Origin: Tautonia sociabilis
Lineage (GTDB): Bacteria; Planctomycetota; Planctomycetia; Isosphaerales; Isosphaeraceae
NCBI RefSeq assembly: GCF_003977685.1
Contig: NZ_RYZH01000026.1
Span: 1-64,000, forward strand
DNA: 64,000 nucleotides
Reading direction: 5' to 3'
The first letter of the stretch is position 1, and the number at the start of each line of letters is the position of its first letter. The notes under the pieces are model-generated. The model worked only from the letters and a program-made list of their open reading frames with translations, was not told the DNA's origin and searched no databases. Below, piece by piece: positions 1 through 8,290 of this stretch. The position numbers and the translations under genes are program-made.

Positions 1-45
1 GATGGTGAAGCCGGTCTCGGATCGGGCGACGATGGTGGCGGCCAT
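1..45 (-). CDS. Start of a possible insertion-sequence transposase, cut by the window edge
   Basis: An ATG at position 45 opens a frame that runs off the left edge of the window after 15 codons (MAATIVARSETGFTI). From memory, this opening resembles ISKra4-family transposases common in planctomycetes, which begin in much this way; that is recollection, not a search result. Its position fits a mobile element, because the DUF1549-type gene just upstream breaks off abruptly about 80 bases before this ATG. Fifteen residues cannot prove the identity. It could equally be the start of an unrelated gene. Confidence 0.35.
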   Translation of the reverse strand, partial: MAATIVARSETGFTI

Positions 46-103
46 GGCGGTGGCTCCCGGAGTGTGAGGGGAGCCCCAGCATAGGCGGACGAACCGGCCC
101 GAT

Positions 104-1024
104 CTACATCATTCGTCGGTCACACCCCACCCGACGGGCATAATCCTCCTCGGGCCCCTCGGCGGCGAGGATGTCCCCGGCCAGTTGCTCGTGCAGGAAG
201 CGATCGTACGGGACGTCATCATTGAAGGCGTCGATGACGTAGTCCCGATACAGGTAAGCCTCGGGGATCGGGTAGTCCGAGTTGTCCCCGGCCGTGTCGG
301 CGTATCGGGCCAGGTCGAGCCAGTAGCGTCCCCAGCGCTCGCCGTACAGCGGCGAGGAGAGCAGCTCGTCGATCAGGCGCTCATATGCATCCGGGCTCGG
401 GTCGGAGACGAACCGCTCGATCCGCTCCGGGGTCGGCGGCAGGCCGAGCAGGTCGAACGAGGCCCGTCGGATCAGGGTCCGCCGGTCGGCCCGTTCCACC
501 GGGTGCAACCCGGCCTCGCGGTGCCCGACCGCGATGAGGCGGTCGATCGGCGAGCTGGCCCAGCCCGTCGGGTCGGCCGGCGCTTCCACATCCTGGAGCG
601 GCCTGAAGGCCCAGTGCGTCTCCGCGTCGATCGGCCCGGCCGCCGTCGCCTCGGGCCAGGGCGCCCCGGCCTCGATCCAGGAAACCAGATCCGCGATCGC
701 CTGGCCCGACAGCGGCTCGTCTCCGGGGGGCATCCGCAGCAGCGCTTCCTCCTGGCGGATCGCCTCCACCAGGATGCTCCCGTCCGGGTCCCCCGGCACG
801 ACCGCCGGGCCGGAGTCTCCTCCCCGGAGCATCGCCTCGAGCGAGTCGAGCCGAAGGCCGCCGCTCTGCTTGTCGGCCCCGTGGCACTTGACGCAGGTCC
901 CGGCCAGGACCGGTCTCACCCTCGCCTCGAAGAACGCCTCGTCCACCGCCTCCCCGGTCCCGGCCGCCTCGGCGACCAGGATCGCCGCCGGGATCGCGAC
1001 CGAGAAGATCGTCCGAAGGAGCAT
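104..1024 (-). pseudogene. PSD1/DUF1549-type planctomycete cytochrome protein, 3' truncated
   Basis: The 306-residue product begins with a signal peptide (about residues 1-21). A planctomycete cytochrome C domain follows, with one heme-type motif CVKCH at residues 44-48, and then the N-terminal part of a DUF1549 domain (conserved run [14 protein letters not shown], later [18 protein letters not shown]). Intact family members run to about 800-1100 residues and end in DUF1553. This one stops shortly after YARRV, where the family normally continues to a second CxxCH. The last residues (GCDRRMM) look foreign, so the break lies near position 121-128, about 80 bases from another start codon. The start at 1024 was chosen because it opens the signal peptide. 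A sulfatase gene lies upstream on the same strand. Insertion of a mobile element is the likely cause; an error in the sequence is the alternative. Confidence 0.8.
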
Positions 1025-1426
1025 GGCACCCACCTCCGCCCTGCTGGCTGGACGCCCGCCACCCGTCCCGGGGCCGGCCTGTTCAACAAAGTTCCGGCCA
1101 GCATACCAGCATCCGATCGCTTCGGGAAAGCCAGTTCCGCCGGGGAAGTCGGCCGACGGGGCCCGGCGCCGCGCCCCCTGTTCCCGAAAGGTCGATCCCC
1201 TCTCCCCTCCCTCCGGCGACCGCGCGACGTCATGGGGACGACATCCCGCTGCTGCTCCAGCGAGGGGGCGGCCGGATCCGCTCCTCGAGCGTCGGCCCGT
1301 TGCTCGACCGTCTGGGGGATCGACCGGGCCGCGCCGGATCGTGATGCGGTCGGTGACACCGATCGCCAAGGCCGGCTCCGGAGTCTCGGCCCGATCGGGC
1401 CGCACTGCAAGGAGGACGCCGATGGG
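1025..1426. other. Intergenic stretch, no gene seen
   Basis: About 400 bases separate the sulfatase stop from the start of the truncated DUF1549 gene. The open frames here are out-of-frame extensions of neighbours and match no family I recognise. The promoter of the DUF1549 gene probably lies here, but no clear site is visible. Confidence 0.5.
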
Positions 1427-2923
1427 TCAGCGACCGTCGGCGGCCGGGGAGGGCCGGTCGAGGGCGGGGATCGGGAACAGCGGAGAGGGGACCCTGGCCT
1501 CGGCCATGAGGGCCTCGATGCGGGCGACCAGCTCGGGATGCTCGCCCGCCACGTCATGCAGCTCGCCGGGATCGGCGGCGAGGTTGTACACCTGCAACGT
1601 CGTGTCCCCCCGGCGGATCAGGTCGGTGCGAACCCCCTTCCAGTTCCCCAGGCGGAGGGCCTGCTGCCCGCCGTAGCCGGGGAACTCCCAGTAGAGGAAC
1701 TCGTGCCGCTGCTGCCCGCCGGGACGGCCGAGCAGGGTGGGGGCGAGGCTCAGGCCGTCCACGTCGTCGGGCACCTGATCCGACGCGCCGACCAGGTCCA
1801 GCAGCGTCGGCAGCACGTCGGGGAAGTAGCCGGGCTCGTCGCTGGCCGAGCCGGCCGGAATGCGGCCCGGCCACCGGGCGATCGTCGGCACCCGGATTCC
1901 GCCCTCGAAGACCGAGCCCTTCAACCCCCGGAACGGGCCGGCGGAGTGAAAGAAGGCACTGTCCGCCCCGCCGACCCGACCGTGCGTCGGCCCGTTGTCG
2001 GAGCTGAACAGCACGATCGTCTCGTCGGAGAGCCCCAGGCGATCGACCTCGTCGAGGATGCGGCCGATCTCGTGGTCGAGGTAGCTGACCATCGCCGCGT
2101 AGGCCGCGTGCGGCGTTTCATGCGAAGTATACCCGCGCGGGTCGTCGTTGATCCAGGGCGGGTCGTCTCCCAGCGTGCCCCGGTAGCGGGCGACCCACTC
2201 CTCGGGAGCCTGGTTCGAGACGTGGGGGATCGTGAAGGGCAGGTAGAGGAAGAACGGGCCGTCCCGGTGGTCTCGGACGAACCGGAGGGCCTCCTCGGTG
2301 AACTTCGACTGCGAGTGGATGGCCCCGGTCTGGCCTCGGTCGTTGCCGGGCAGGGGGACCTGCTCGCCGTTCCTCCAGAGGAAGCGCGGGTAGTGGTTGT
2401 GCGCGTGGACCTGGCAAAGATAGCCAAAGAACAGGTCGAAGCCCTGGCGGTTCGGGTCGCCGCTGGAGCCCTCGAACCCGAGGCCCCACTTGCCGATCGC
2501 CCCGGTGGCGTAGCCGAGCCCGCGGAACAGCTCGGCGATCGTGACCTCGGCGTCGGGGATCGGGTTCTGGCCGGGGAAGATGCCGCGGTCGTGGTCCAGC
2601 TCGCGCCCCGGCGGGTTGCCGTTGCTTCGGATGAAGGCGTGGCCGGTGTGCTTGCCGGTCATCAGCGTGCATCGGGAGGAGGCGCAGACCGGGCTGCCGC
2701 TGTAGAACGAGGTCAGGCGCATCCCCTCCTGGGCCAGGCGGTCGAGCACCGGGGTCCGGATGAGCTTCTGCCCGAAGCAGCCGAGTTCGGCATAGCCCAG
2801 GTCGTCGGCCACGATGAGCACCACGTTCGGCGGCCGGTCCTCCGCGTCGGCCGGGGCGATCGCGATGGCCGCCAGCGCCGAGGCGAGGATCGGGGCTGTC
2901 CGGGCTGGTCGCACTCGTCTCAT
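1427..2923 (-). CDS. Secreted sulfatase (arylsulfatase A type)
   Basis: Predicted type I sulfatase of 498 residues that hydrolyses sulfate esters outside the cytoplasm. The ATG at 2923 follows a strong ribosome site (GGAAAGG) and opens a signal peptide (residues 1-27). The metal-binding start PNVVLIVADD lies at residues 32-41. The active-site Cys is C80 in CASSR, followed by CTLMTGKHTGH. The third motif position is Ser, where the usual consensus is C-x-P/A-S-R. Later blocks also fit the family: a GKWGLG block, a HV pair in the catalytic core, and SSDNGPTHGR near the metal site. C80 would need conversion to formylglycine by an FGE enzyme; the only FGE-type domain in this window is in a broken gene, so maturation must come from elsewhere. 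The substrate cannot be told from sequence. It is transcribed toward the truncated DUF1549 gene. Confidence 0.92.
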   Translation of the reverse strand: MRRVRPARTAPILASALAAIAIAPADAEDRPPNVVLIVADDLGYAELGCFGQKLIRTPVLDRLAQEGMRLTSFYSGSPVCASSRCTLMTGKHTGHAFIRSNGNPPGRELDHDRGIFPGQNPIPDAEVTIAELFRGLGYATGAIGKWGLGFEGSSGDPNRQGFDLFFGYLCQVHAHNHYPRFLWRNGEQVPLPGNDRGQTGAIHSQSKFTEEALRFVRDHRDGPFFLYLPFTIPHVSNQAPEEWVARYRGTLGDDPPWINDDPRGYTSHETPHAAYAAMVSYLDHEIGRILDEVDRLGLSDETIVLFSSDNGPTHGRVGGADSAFFHSAGPFRGLKGSVFEGGIRVPTIARWPGRIPAGSASDEPGYFPDVLPTLLDLVGASDQVPDDVDGLSLAPTLLGRPGGQQRHEFLYWEFPGYGGQQALRLGNWKGVRTDLIRRGDTTLQVYNLAADPGELHDVAGEHPELVARIEALMAEARVPSPLFPIPALDRPSPAADGR

Positions 2924-3174
2924 GTCGCTTCCTTTCCTCGGTGGCAGAGGGCCGCGATCGGATCGGGAAGGAGGCTCCGCCTCCCGAGGGGCCATCCTCC
3001 CGGACTCCCCCCCGGGGATCAAGCGGCCAGGGGGCCGAGGCGGAGCAGGCCGGCCCGACTTCCCCGGCCCTCGGCCGGAGCTCGACGCTGGCCCCTCGAG
3101 GGCGGCCGGAGTACCATCGGGCCTCGGCGAGCTCTCCCGCCGGAGATCCCCGACGCGACGAGAGGATCCGCCTC

Positions 3175-4008
3175 ATGGACCCCTGGGACCTGATGACGAT
3201 CCCCCGAGACCTCCTGGGAGCCGGAACCCGGGTCCGGGTCCGGGTCGCCGGCGACCCCGAGGCGCTGATGGCCGACCTGGCCCGGTCCCTGGCCGGCGTC
3301 GTCGCCGATCGGACGAGGGCCGGCCGGCCGAGCTGCCTGATCGTCCCCGTCGGCCCGGTCGGGCAATACGCCCACCTGGCCCGGATGGCCCGGGAGGAGG
3401 GGCTCGACCTCTCGGGAACGACGATCATCCAGATGGACGAATACCTCGACCCTTCGGGAAGGCTCATCGACCCGTCGCACCCGATGAGCTTCCGGGGCTT
3501 CCTCAACCGCGAGTTCTACGCCCAGCTTCCCCCCGACCGCGCCCCCAGGCCCGAGGCCCTCGTCTGCCCCGACCCGGCCGACCCGGGCCAGGTCGGAGCC
3601 CGCATCCGAGCGATCGGCGGCGTCGACGCCTGCTTCGGCGGCATCGGCCTCAACGGTCACGTCGCCTTCAACGAGCCGGAGCCCGACGCGATGCCCGACG
3701 AGTTCGCCACCCGGGGCACCCGGGTCGTCGACGTCGCCCCGGAATCCCGAGCACACATGGCCGTGAACCTGAGCTGCGCCCTCGACGTGATCCCGAGGCG
3801 GGCGGTGACGATCGGCATGGCCGAGATCCTCGGCAGCCGGCTCGTCCGGCTCTACGCCAACCGCCCCTGGCAGCGGGGGGTGGTCCGCCTGGCCGTGCAC
3901 GGGCCGATCTCGGCGGCGTGCCCGGCCTCGCTGCTGGGCCTGCACCCGGACGCCGAGGTCGTCGTTTCGGACCACGTCGCCGAGCCCGTCGAGGTTGGGC
4001 TGCGATGA
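3175..4008 (+). CDS. NagB-like glucosamine-6-phosphate isomerase/deaminase homologue
   Basis: The product is 277 residues and carries the NagB fold signatures MDEY (residues 87-90) and GGIGLNGHVAFNEP (155-168). It aligns to E. coli NagB with His143 at H162 and Glu148 at E167, and the MDEY aspartate is kept. The position of catalytic Asp141 is Asn160 instead. NagB turns glucosamine-6-phosphate into fructose-6-phosphate and ammonia; with Asn here the reaction or substrate may differ. The C-terminal half (AVTIGMAEIL, HGPISAACPASLLGLHPDAEV) fits the family. The ATG at 3175 follows GAGAGG. The stop overlaps the start of the PIG-L gene (ATGA), and an MFS transporter follows, so this is the first gene of an amino-sugar or sugar-phosphate cassette. 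It is divergent from the sulfatase. Confidence 0.82.
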   Translation: MDPWDLMTIPRDLLGAGTRVRVRVAGDPEALMADLARSLAGVVADRTRAGRPSCLIVPVGPVGQYAHLARMAREEGLDLSGTTIIQMDEYLDPSGRLIDPSHPMSFRGFLNREFYAQLPPDRAPRPEALVCPDPADPGQVGARIRAIGGVDACFGGIGLNGHVAFNEPEPDAMPDEFATRGTRVVDVAPESRAHMAVNLSCALDVIPRRAVTIGMAEILGSRLVRLYANRPWQRGVVRLAVHGPISAACPASLLGLHPDAEVVVSDHVAEPVEVGLR

Positions 4009-4736
4009 GCGCCGGTCCCCCCCAGGTCGGGCTGCCGGGCCGGGTGCTGGCGATCGCGGCGCACCCGGACGACATCGAGCTGCTCTGCGCCGGCACGCTC
4101 GCCCGATTCCTCGAGCTCGGCTCGTCCGTCCACCTCGCCGTCGTGAGCAAGGGGGACCGCGGCGGGCCGTCCGGCCCGGATCCCTCCCTGGCCGACCGCC
4201 GCCGGGCCGAGGCCGAGGCCGCCGCCGCGCTGCTCGGCGCCCCGATCGACTTCCTCGGCTTCGGAGACTCCGAGGTCTTCGACACCCCCGAGGCCCGTTC
4301 CCGGTTCGTCTCGGTGATTCGGAAGGCCCGGCCCGAGCTGATCCTCACCCACGCTCCAGAGGACTACCACATCGACCACGTCCGCGTCGGAGAGCTGGCG
4401 ACAATGGCCTCCTGGTTCGCCGCCTCGGGCGGGCACATGGGCGAGCACCCCCCGCTGGCGAGGCCCCCGGCGGTCGTCTACATGGACACGATCGCCGCGT
4501 CGAACTTCGAGCCGTCCCATTATGTTGATATCTCCGAACAAATCGACCTGAAGCGTCGCATGCTCGCCTGCCACGCCAGCCAGACCGGGAGGGACGACGG
4601 CGGCATCCACGCCCTGCAGGAGCTGGCCGAGACCCAGGCCCGCCTCCGAGGCTTCCAGGCCGGCGTCCGCTTCGCCGAGGCCTTCCGGCCGGCGCCGCTC
4701 TGGGGACGCCGCCGCGCCGGCCCGCTCCTCCCCTGA
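4005..4736 (+). CDS. PIG-L family N-acetyl-sugar deacetylase
   Basis: The 243-residue product is a member of the PIG-L/LmbE family, zinc enzymes that remove N-acetyl groups from GlcNAc-type sugars. The zinc motif is AHPDDIE at residues 19-25, with H20, D23 and E25. The second metal His lies in HIDHVRVGEL. The start overlaps the stop of the NagB-like gene by four bases (ATGA), so the two are translationally coupled. Together they suggest deacetylation of an N-acetylated sugar followed by deamination or isomerisation of the product. The MFS gene begins 57 bases downstream. No signal peptide is seen, so it acts in the cytoplasm. The exact sugar is unknown. Bacillithiol-type BshB is in the same family, but no bshA or bshC is nearby. 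Confidence 0.88.
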   Translation: MSAGPPQVGLPGRVLAIAAHPDDIELLCAGTLARFLELGSSVHLAVVSKGDRGGPSGPDPSLADRRRAEAEAAAALLGAPIDFLGFGDSEVFDTPEARSRFVSVIRKARPELILTHAPEDYHIDHVRVGELATMASWFAASGGHMGEHPPLARPPAVVYMDTIAASNFEPSHYVDISEQIDLKRRMLACHASQTGRDDGGIHALQELAETQARLRGFQAGVRFAEAFRPAPLWGRRRAGPLLP

Positions 4737-4793
4737 GCGACCACCGACCGAGGACCGAGGACCGACCGCCGTTCCCCCCCATCGGAAGCGATC

Positions 4794-6113
4794 ATGGCTG
4801 GAACCCCCGATCCCCCGGATCGCCCCCGAGTCGGCCCCGGCGCCGCCCCCTGGCTGGTCTTCGCGATCGCCTCGGCCGGCTGGGTGTTCGACGTGTACGA
4901 GGGGCAGCTCTTCGCCGTCTTCAAGGGGCCGATGCTCCGGGAGCTGCTCGGCGGCTCGCCGGGGGCGGAGCTGACCGAATCGCTTCGGGGGCGGATCGAC
5001 TGGCACAGCAACGTCGCCCTGGCGCTGTTCCTCGTCGGCGGAGCGGCCGGAGGACTGGGCTTCGGCATGCTGGCCGACCGCATCGGCCGGGTCCGGACGA
5101 TGGGGGTGACGATCCTCGTCTACTCGGTCTTCTCGGCCCTGACGTGCTTCGTCCGGGAGTCCTGGCAGATGCACGCGCTGCGGTTCCTGGTGGCGATCGG
5201 CGTGGGGGGGGAGTGGGCGATCGCCGCGGCCCTGGTGGCCGAGTCGGTGCCGACCCGGTGGCGGGCCTGGGCGGGGGGGGCGTTCCACGCCTCCAGCGTG
5301 ATTGGCCTGGTCCTGGCGTCGGCGACCGGCTGGCTCTTCGCCGGGCCGGACCAGTGGCGCTGGGCCTTCCTCATCGGCCTGGCGCCGGCCCTGCTGGTGC
5401 TCTGGATTCGCCTCTCCCTGCGCGAGCCCGACCGCTGGCAACGCTCCTCGGCCGGCCCCGACGACGGCCCCGAGACGACCCCGGCGGCCGGCTCCCTCCG
5501 AGAGCTGCTCGGCGACCCCCGATGGCGGCCCCGGGCGCTGATCGGCCTGGGCCTGGCGGCGGTCGGCCTGGGTACGTACTGGGGGGTGTTCGCCTTCGCT
5601 CCGGAGCTGGTCAAGGAGGTGCTCCCCGACACCCTGACCGACGCCGAGAAGCAGGCCCGGGCCAGCCAGGTCTACTCGCTCATCACCCTGACCGGCAGCG
5701 CCGCCGGCCTGCTGGCCTTCGCGCCGCTGGCCTCGACTCTCGGCCGACGGGCGACCTTCCTGATCTATCACGCCGGGGCGCTGGTGCTGGTGCCCGCGGC
5801 CTTTTTGGCGGCCTCGAGCCTGGCCTCAACCGTCCTGCTGCTGGCCCTGATGGCCGCCTTCGTGGTCGGGATGCACGCCGGGTACGCCATCTACTTCCCC
5901 GAGCTGTTCCCGACCCGCCTCCGGGCCACGGGGACGAGCTTCTGCTTCAACGTCGGCCGAGTCCTCGGGGCGGTGATGCTCCTGGTGCGCGGCTGGCTCG
6001 GGGCGACGATCGGCGTCCGCCCGGCGGTGGCGGTCGTCAGCCTCGTCTTCCTCGTCGGCATCGGCCTGCTGGCCTTCGCGCCGGAGACAAAGGGGACCGA
6101 GCTGCCCGACTGA
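4794..6113 (+). CDS. MFS transporter, sugar/sialate-type
   Basis: The 439-residue protein is highly hydrophobic and fits the twelve-helix major facilitator fold. The signature loop between helices 2 and 3 reads GMLADRIGRVRTMG, and helix 4-5 carries RFLVAIGVGGEWAIAAALVAE as in metabolite and sugar porters. A long polar segment around residues 205-235 is the central cytoplasmic loop. The start at 4794 follows GGAAG. It is the third gene of a cassette with a NagB-like and a PIG-L protein, so its likely job is uptake of the sugar those enzymes process (inference). It ends facing the Csp1-like gene, with a small GC-rich hairpin in the gap. Confidence 0.88.
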   Translation: MAGTPDPPDRPRVGPGAAPWLVFAIASAGWVFDVYEGQLFAVFKGPMLRELLGGSPGAELTESLRGRIDWHSNVALALFLVGGAAGGLGFGMLADRIGRVRTMGVTILVYSVFSALTCFVRESWQMHALRFLVAIGVGGEWAIAAALVAESVPTRWRAWAGGAFHASSVIGLVLASATGWLFAGPDQWRWAFLIGLAPALLVLWIRLSLREPDRWQRSSAGPDDGPETTPAAGSLRELLGDPRWRPRALIGLGLAAVGLGTYWGVFAFAPELVKEVLPDTLTDAEKQARASQVYSLITLTGSAAGLLAFAPLASTLGRRATFLIYHAGALVLVPAAFLAASSLASTVLLLALMAAFVVGMHAGYAIYFPELFPTRLRATGTSFCFNVGRVLGAVMLLVRGWLGATIGVRPAVAVVSLVFLVGIGLLAFAPETKGTELPD

Positions 6114-6139
6114 GCCGTTCGCCCGGCCGACGGCGGCCT

Positions 6140-6157
6140 CGCCCGGCGAATCGGGCG
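6140..6157. terminator. GC-rich hairpin between convergent genes
   Basis: CGCCCG and CGGGCG pair around a six-base loop in the 68-base gap between the MFS gene and the convergent copper protein gene. It could end transcripts from both sides, but there is no T-run on either strand. Confidence 0.3.
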
Positions 6158-6181
6158 GGCCGCTCGACGACCGGGGGGCGA

Positions 6182-6625
6182 TCAGCGCCCCTGGTTGGCC
6201 TGGCGGGCCAGCTGGCGGCAGTGCTCGGCGCACTGGCGGCACGCCGAGACGCAGTCCCGCATGACCTGCCCCTCGATCCCCTCGCAGGCTCGGGCGCATT
6301 CCTGGCAGGCCTGGGCATTGGCCTCGTGCGCCAGGTGGGCCAGCGGGCTGCCGCAGGCCGACTCGGCATAGGAGAGCAGGCAGAACTTCTCACACGAGGC
6401 GGCGTACGCCAGGGCCCGGGCGTGCTTCTCGGCGTCGCCGCTCTGCTGCCTAAGCTGCTCGAGGCAGTGCGACGCGGCCCGGGCGCAGGCCTCGGCGCAC
6501 TCGGCCATGATCCGATCGGCCCCCTCGTGCCCCTGGGAGGCCGGGGAGGCGGCCCGGGAGGTCCCGGCGATGGCGAAGGCGGCGGTCCCCATCCCGATGG
6601 TCCCCAGCATCTGTCGGCGCTGCAT
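6182..6625 (-). CDS. Csp1-like exported copper storage protein
   Basis: The product is 147 residues with a twin-arginine-like leader (MQRRQMLGTIGMG, cleavage near residue 26) and a four-helix, Cys-rich body. It has 13 cysteines, in runs such as ECAEACARAASHC, SCEKFC, CQECARAC and CVSACRQCAEHC. Methanotroph Csp1 is a Tat-exported four-helix bundle that holds Cu(I) on 13 Cys lining its core (established knowledge), so both length and Cys count agree well. The likely role is binding and storing copper outside the cytoplasm. The ATG at 6625 follows GGGAGAAG. Two identical 10-bp palindromes lie 52 and 106 bases upstream and may be operator sites. No copper exporter or regulator gene lies nearby. 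Confidence 0.88.
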   Translation of the reverse strand: MQRRQMLGTIGMGTAAFAIAGTSRAASPASQGHEGADRIMAECAEACARAASHCLEQLRQQSGDAEKHARALAYAASCEKFCLLSYAESACGSPLAHLAHEANAQACQECARACEGIEGQVMRDCVSACRQCAEHCRQLARQANQGR

Positions 6626-7252
6626 GGTTTCTTCTCCCTCTGGTGCGTTGATTCGTCGATGCGATCTCGACGAGGTCGGACGTCCGGGAGCCTCTCCCGA
6701 GGCTCCCGCCCCGCCCCCTTCCTCCAGGGGCGGACGTCCGCCCGAGGTTGCAAGTCCGATTCCGGGACCTCGCCGGGAGCCCCGGTCGGCCCCGACGATC
6801 GCGCCGAACCGCCTGGCCGAAGTGCCGATCAGGACGATCCTTGCGGGCCCCGGGCGGTCGGGAGCCGGGCGCCGCGGGGCCGGACAACCCGCGATCGGGC
6901 CCCGGCCGACCGCTGGTCGGTCGTCGGTCGGGGTGGTCAGTGACCGAGCGCGGTCGTCCGCATTGGCCTGCTCGGGCGGCCTCCCCGGGGCCGGGCCGTC
7001 GGCCTTCCCGTCGTCCGAGGCCGGCGTCGGCAACCGGGAGCGGAACGCCTCCCGGTTGAGCGGCCCTCGAGTCCCCCCGAGGATCGGAACCATCGTCGAC
7101 GTCGACCCGGGACCCGGGCCGGGAGGCTCGGCCCCTCAGGCCGAGGCGGAAGGGAAGACACGATTGGCCAGGCGGCCGACGCCATCGGGGCGGGACCGAC
7201 CTGGTCGCGAGGTCCCCGGCCGGGAAAGGGGGGCGGATCCGAGGGCTTCGGG
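6626..7252. other. Intergenic stretch upstream of the Csp1-like gene
   Basis: About 630 bases lie between the Csp1-like start and the stop of the CHAP-like gene. The stretch holds two CGGACGTCCG palindromes and a stem-loop at 6686-6707 (GGGAGCCT / AGGCTCCC). The frames that cross it show no recognisable domain and look like composition artefacts. Confidence 0.5.
6677..6740. promoter_or_regulatory. Paired palindromes, possible operator of the Csp1-like gene
   Basis: The perfect palindrome CGGACGTCCG occurs at 6677-6686 and again at 6731-6740, the second inside a longer 16-base palindrome (6728-6743, GGGCGGACGTCCGCCC). The copies are 54 bp apart, about five helical turns, and both lie upstream of the Csp1-like start at 6625. 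Two dimer-binding sites for a repressor or activator would look like this; the regulator is unknown. Confidence 0.35.
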
Positions 7253-7792
7253 TCAATCGCGGGGCCATCCGGAAGGCAAGGGCAGGGGGGGCGTCGCCCC
7301 ACCGGAGGACGGGCGAAACGCCTGGACCGTGCCCCGGGTCAGTCGGCCGAGGTCGAGCACCATGCGCCGGACCACGCGCCCCTCGGCCTCGGGCTGGCCG
7401 TCCATGTGGAAGTTTTGATGGAGGAACTCGACCAGCACCGAGCCGCCCCGGGCCTCGGCCCGGGAGACGATGGCGACATGCTCGTCGAACTGGAGCCTCC
7501 AGCGCCGGTTGCGGCCTCCCGAGCGGGACCGGCCGCGAAACTCGGCCTGTTCAAAGCGGAGGATGTCTCCCGGCCGGAGGGAGGCCAGCTCCTGGACCGG
7601 CTCTCCCCAGATGCCGACGGGGGCCGGGTGCACCCCGGCGGAGCGGAACGCCTCGGCGACGAGGTCGGTGCACTCCCCGCCGCCGACCTCCCGGCCGATC
7701 GCCTGCTCGGCGAACGCCACGATCTTCGAGGCTACCGGAGCACGCTCCAGGCAGAGGAGCCCGACGAGGATGATCGAGGCGGCCACAGGCAT
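7253..7792 (-). CDS. CHAP/NlpC-like cysteine peptidase-fold protein
   Basis: The 179-residue protein starts with a hydrophobic segment (residues 4-15), probably a signal peptide or anchor. It then has a papain-like pattern: GGGECTDLVAEAFRSAG with the candidate nucleophile at C41, then DEHVAIVSRAEA with the candidate His, and later EFLHQNFH. This order resembles CHAP, NlpC/P60 and BBC1/AIM3-like domains, which hydrolyse peptide or amide bonds, often in cell walls. The family assignment is by pattern only. The ATG at 7792 follows GGAG at a suitable distance and gives the hydrophobic N terminus; earlier in-frame starts add a low-complexity stretch with no sense. Neighbours give no functional link. 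Confidence 0.6.
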   Translation of the reverse strand: MPVAASIILVGLLCLERAPVASKIVAFAEQAIGREVGGGECTDLVAEAFRSAGVHPAPVGIWGEPVQELASLRPGDILRFEQAEFRGRSRSGGRNRRWRLQFDEHVAIVSRAEARGGSVLVEFLHQNFHMDGQPEAEGRVVRRMVLDLGRLTRGTVQAFRPSSGGATPPLPLPSGWPRD

Positions 7793-8075
7793 GATCGCAT
7801 CACTCCAGTCAGGAATCCGAGCGCGGAACCCGCTTCGGGCTTGTCGGGGAAGCGGCGGGTGGTCCCTCCGTTTCCCTTCCGCTCCCCATGATCGTCGAAG
7901 GCCGGGGCCCCGGCGAGTCGTCCCGGGCCGACCGCGCCCCCGGGCCTGGTCCGAGGGCTCCCTCCAATCCAAGGCCGAGGAGCGATCCGCCCTGGGCGGC
8001 CCAGGACGCGGCTGCGATCACGATTGGTGCGCTGCGGTGCGCTGTCGAGGATCGGGCGAACTGGCTTGCTCTGTC

Positions 8076-8120
8076 AAGGGTTGCGTCAAACCGATTGGGT
8101 TCGCTCCGTCGAAAGCGCGC
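8076..8120 (+). repeat. Dispersed intergenic repeat, copy 1
   Basis: The core is GGTTGCG, about 12 variable bases, then GGGTTCGCTCCGTCGAAAGCGC. It matches 8244-8290 over about 43 bases with a few changes and a one- or two-base gap. A third, weaker copy lies inverted at 47766-47800. Confidence 0.6.
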
Positions 8121-8243
8121 GCTCCTTCGCGTCCGGTCGCCGGCGGTGGAAACCGACCGGATCGGCTCCGAGCCGCCAGGGCCTCCGCTCTCGGTCCAGA
8201 TCGGGCCGGAACGCCGGGACGCCCGAACGAATGTCTTTTTTCC

Positions 8244-8290
8244 CCAATAGGTTGCGCGGAGAATCGGGTTCGTTCCGTCGGAAGCGCACC
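8244..8290 (+). repeat. Dispersed intergenic repeat, copy 2
   Basis: It reads AATAGGTTGCG, a variable middle, then CGGGTTCGTTCCGTCGGAAG. Same orientation as copy 1, 168 bases downstream of it. It sits just after a short T-run at 8236-8241. Confidence 0.6.
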
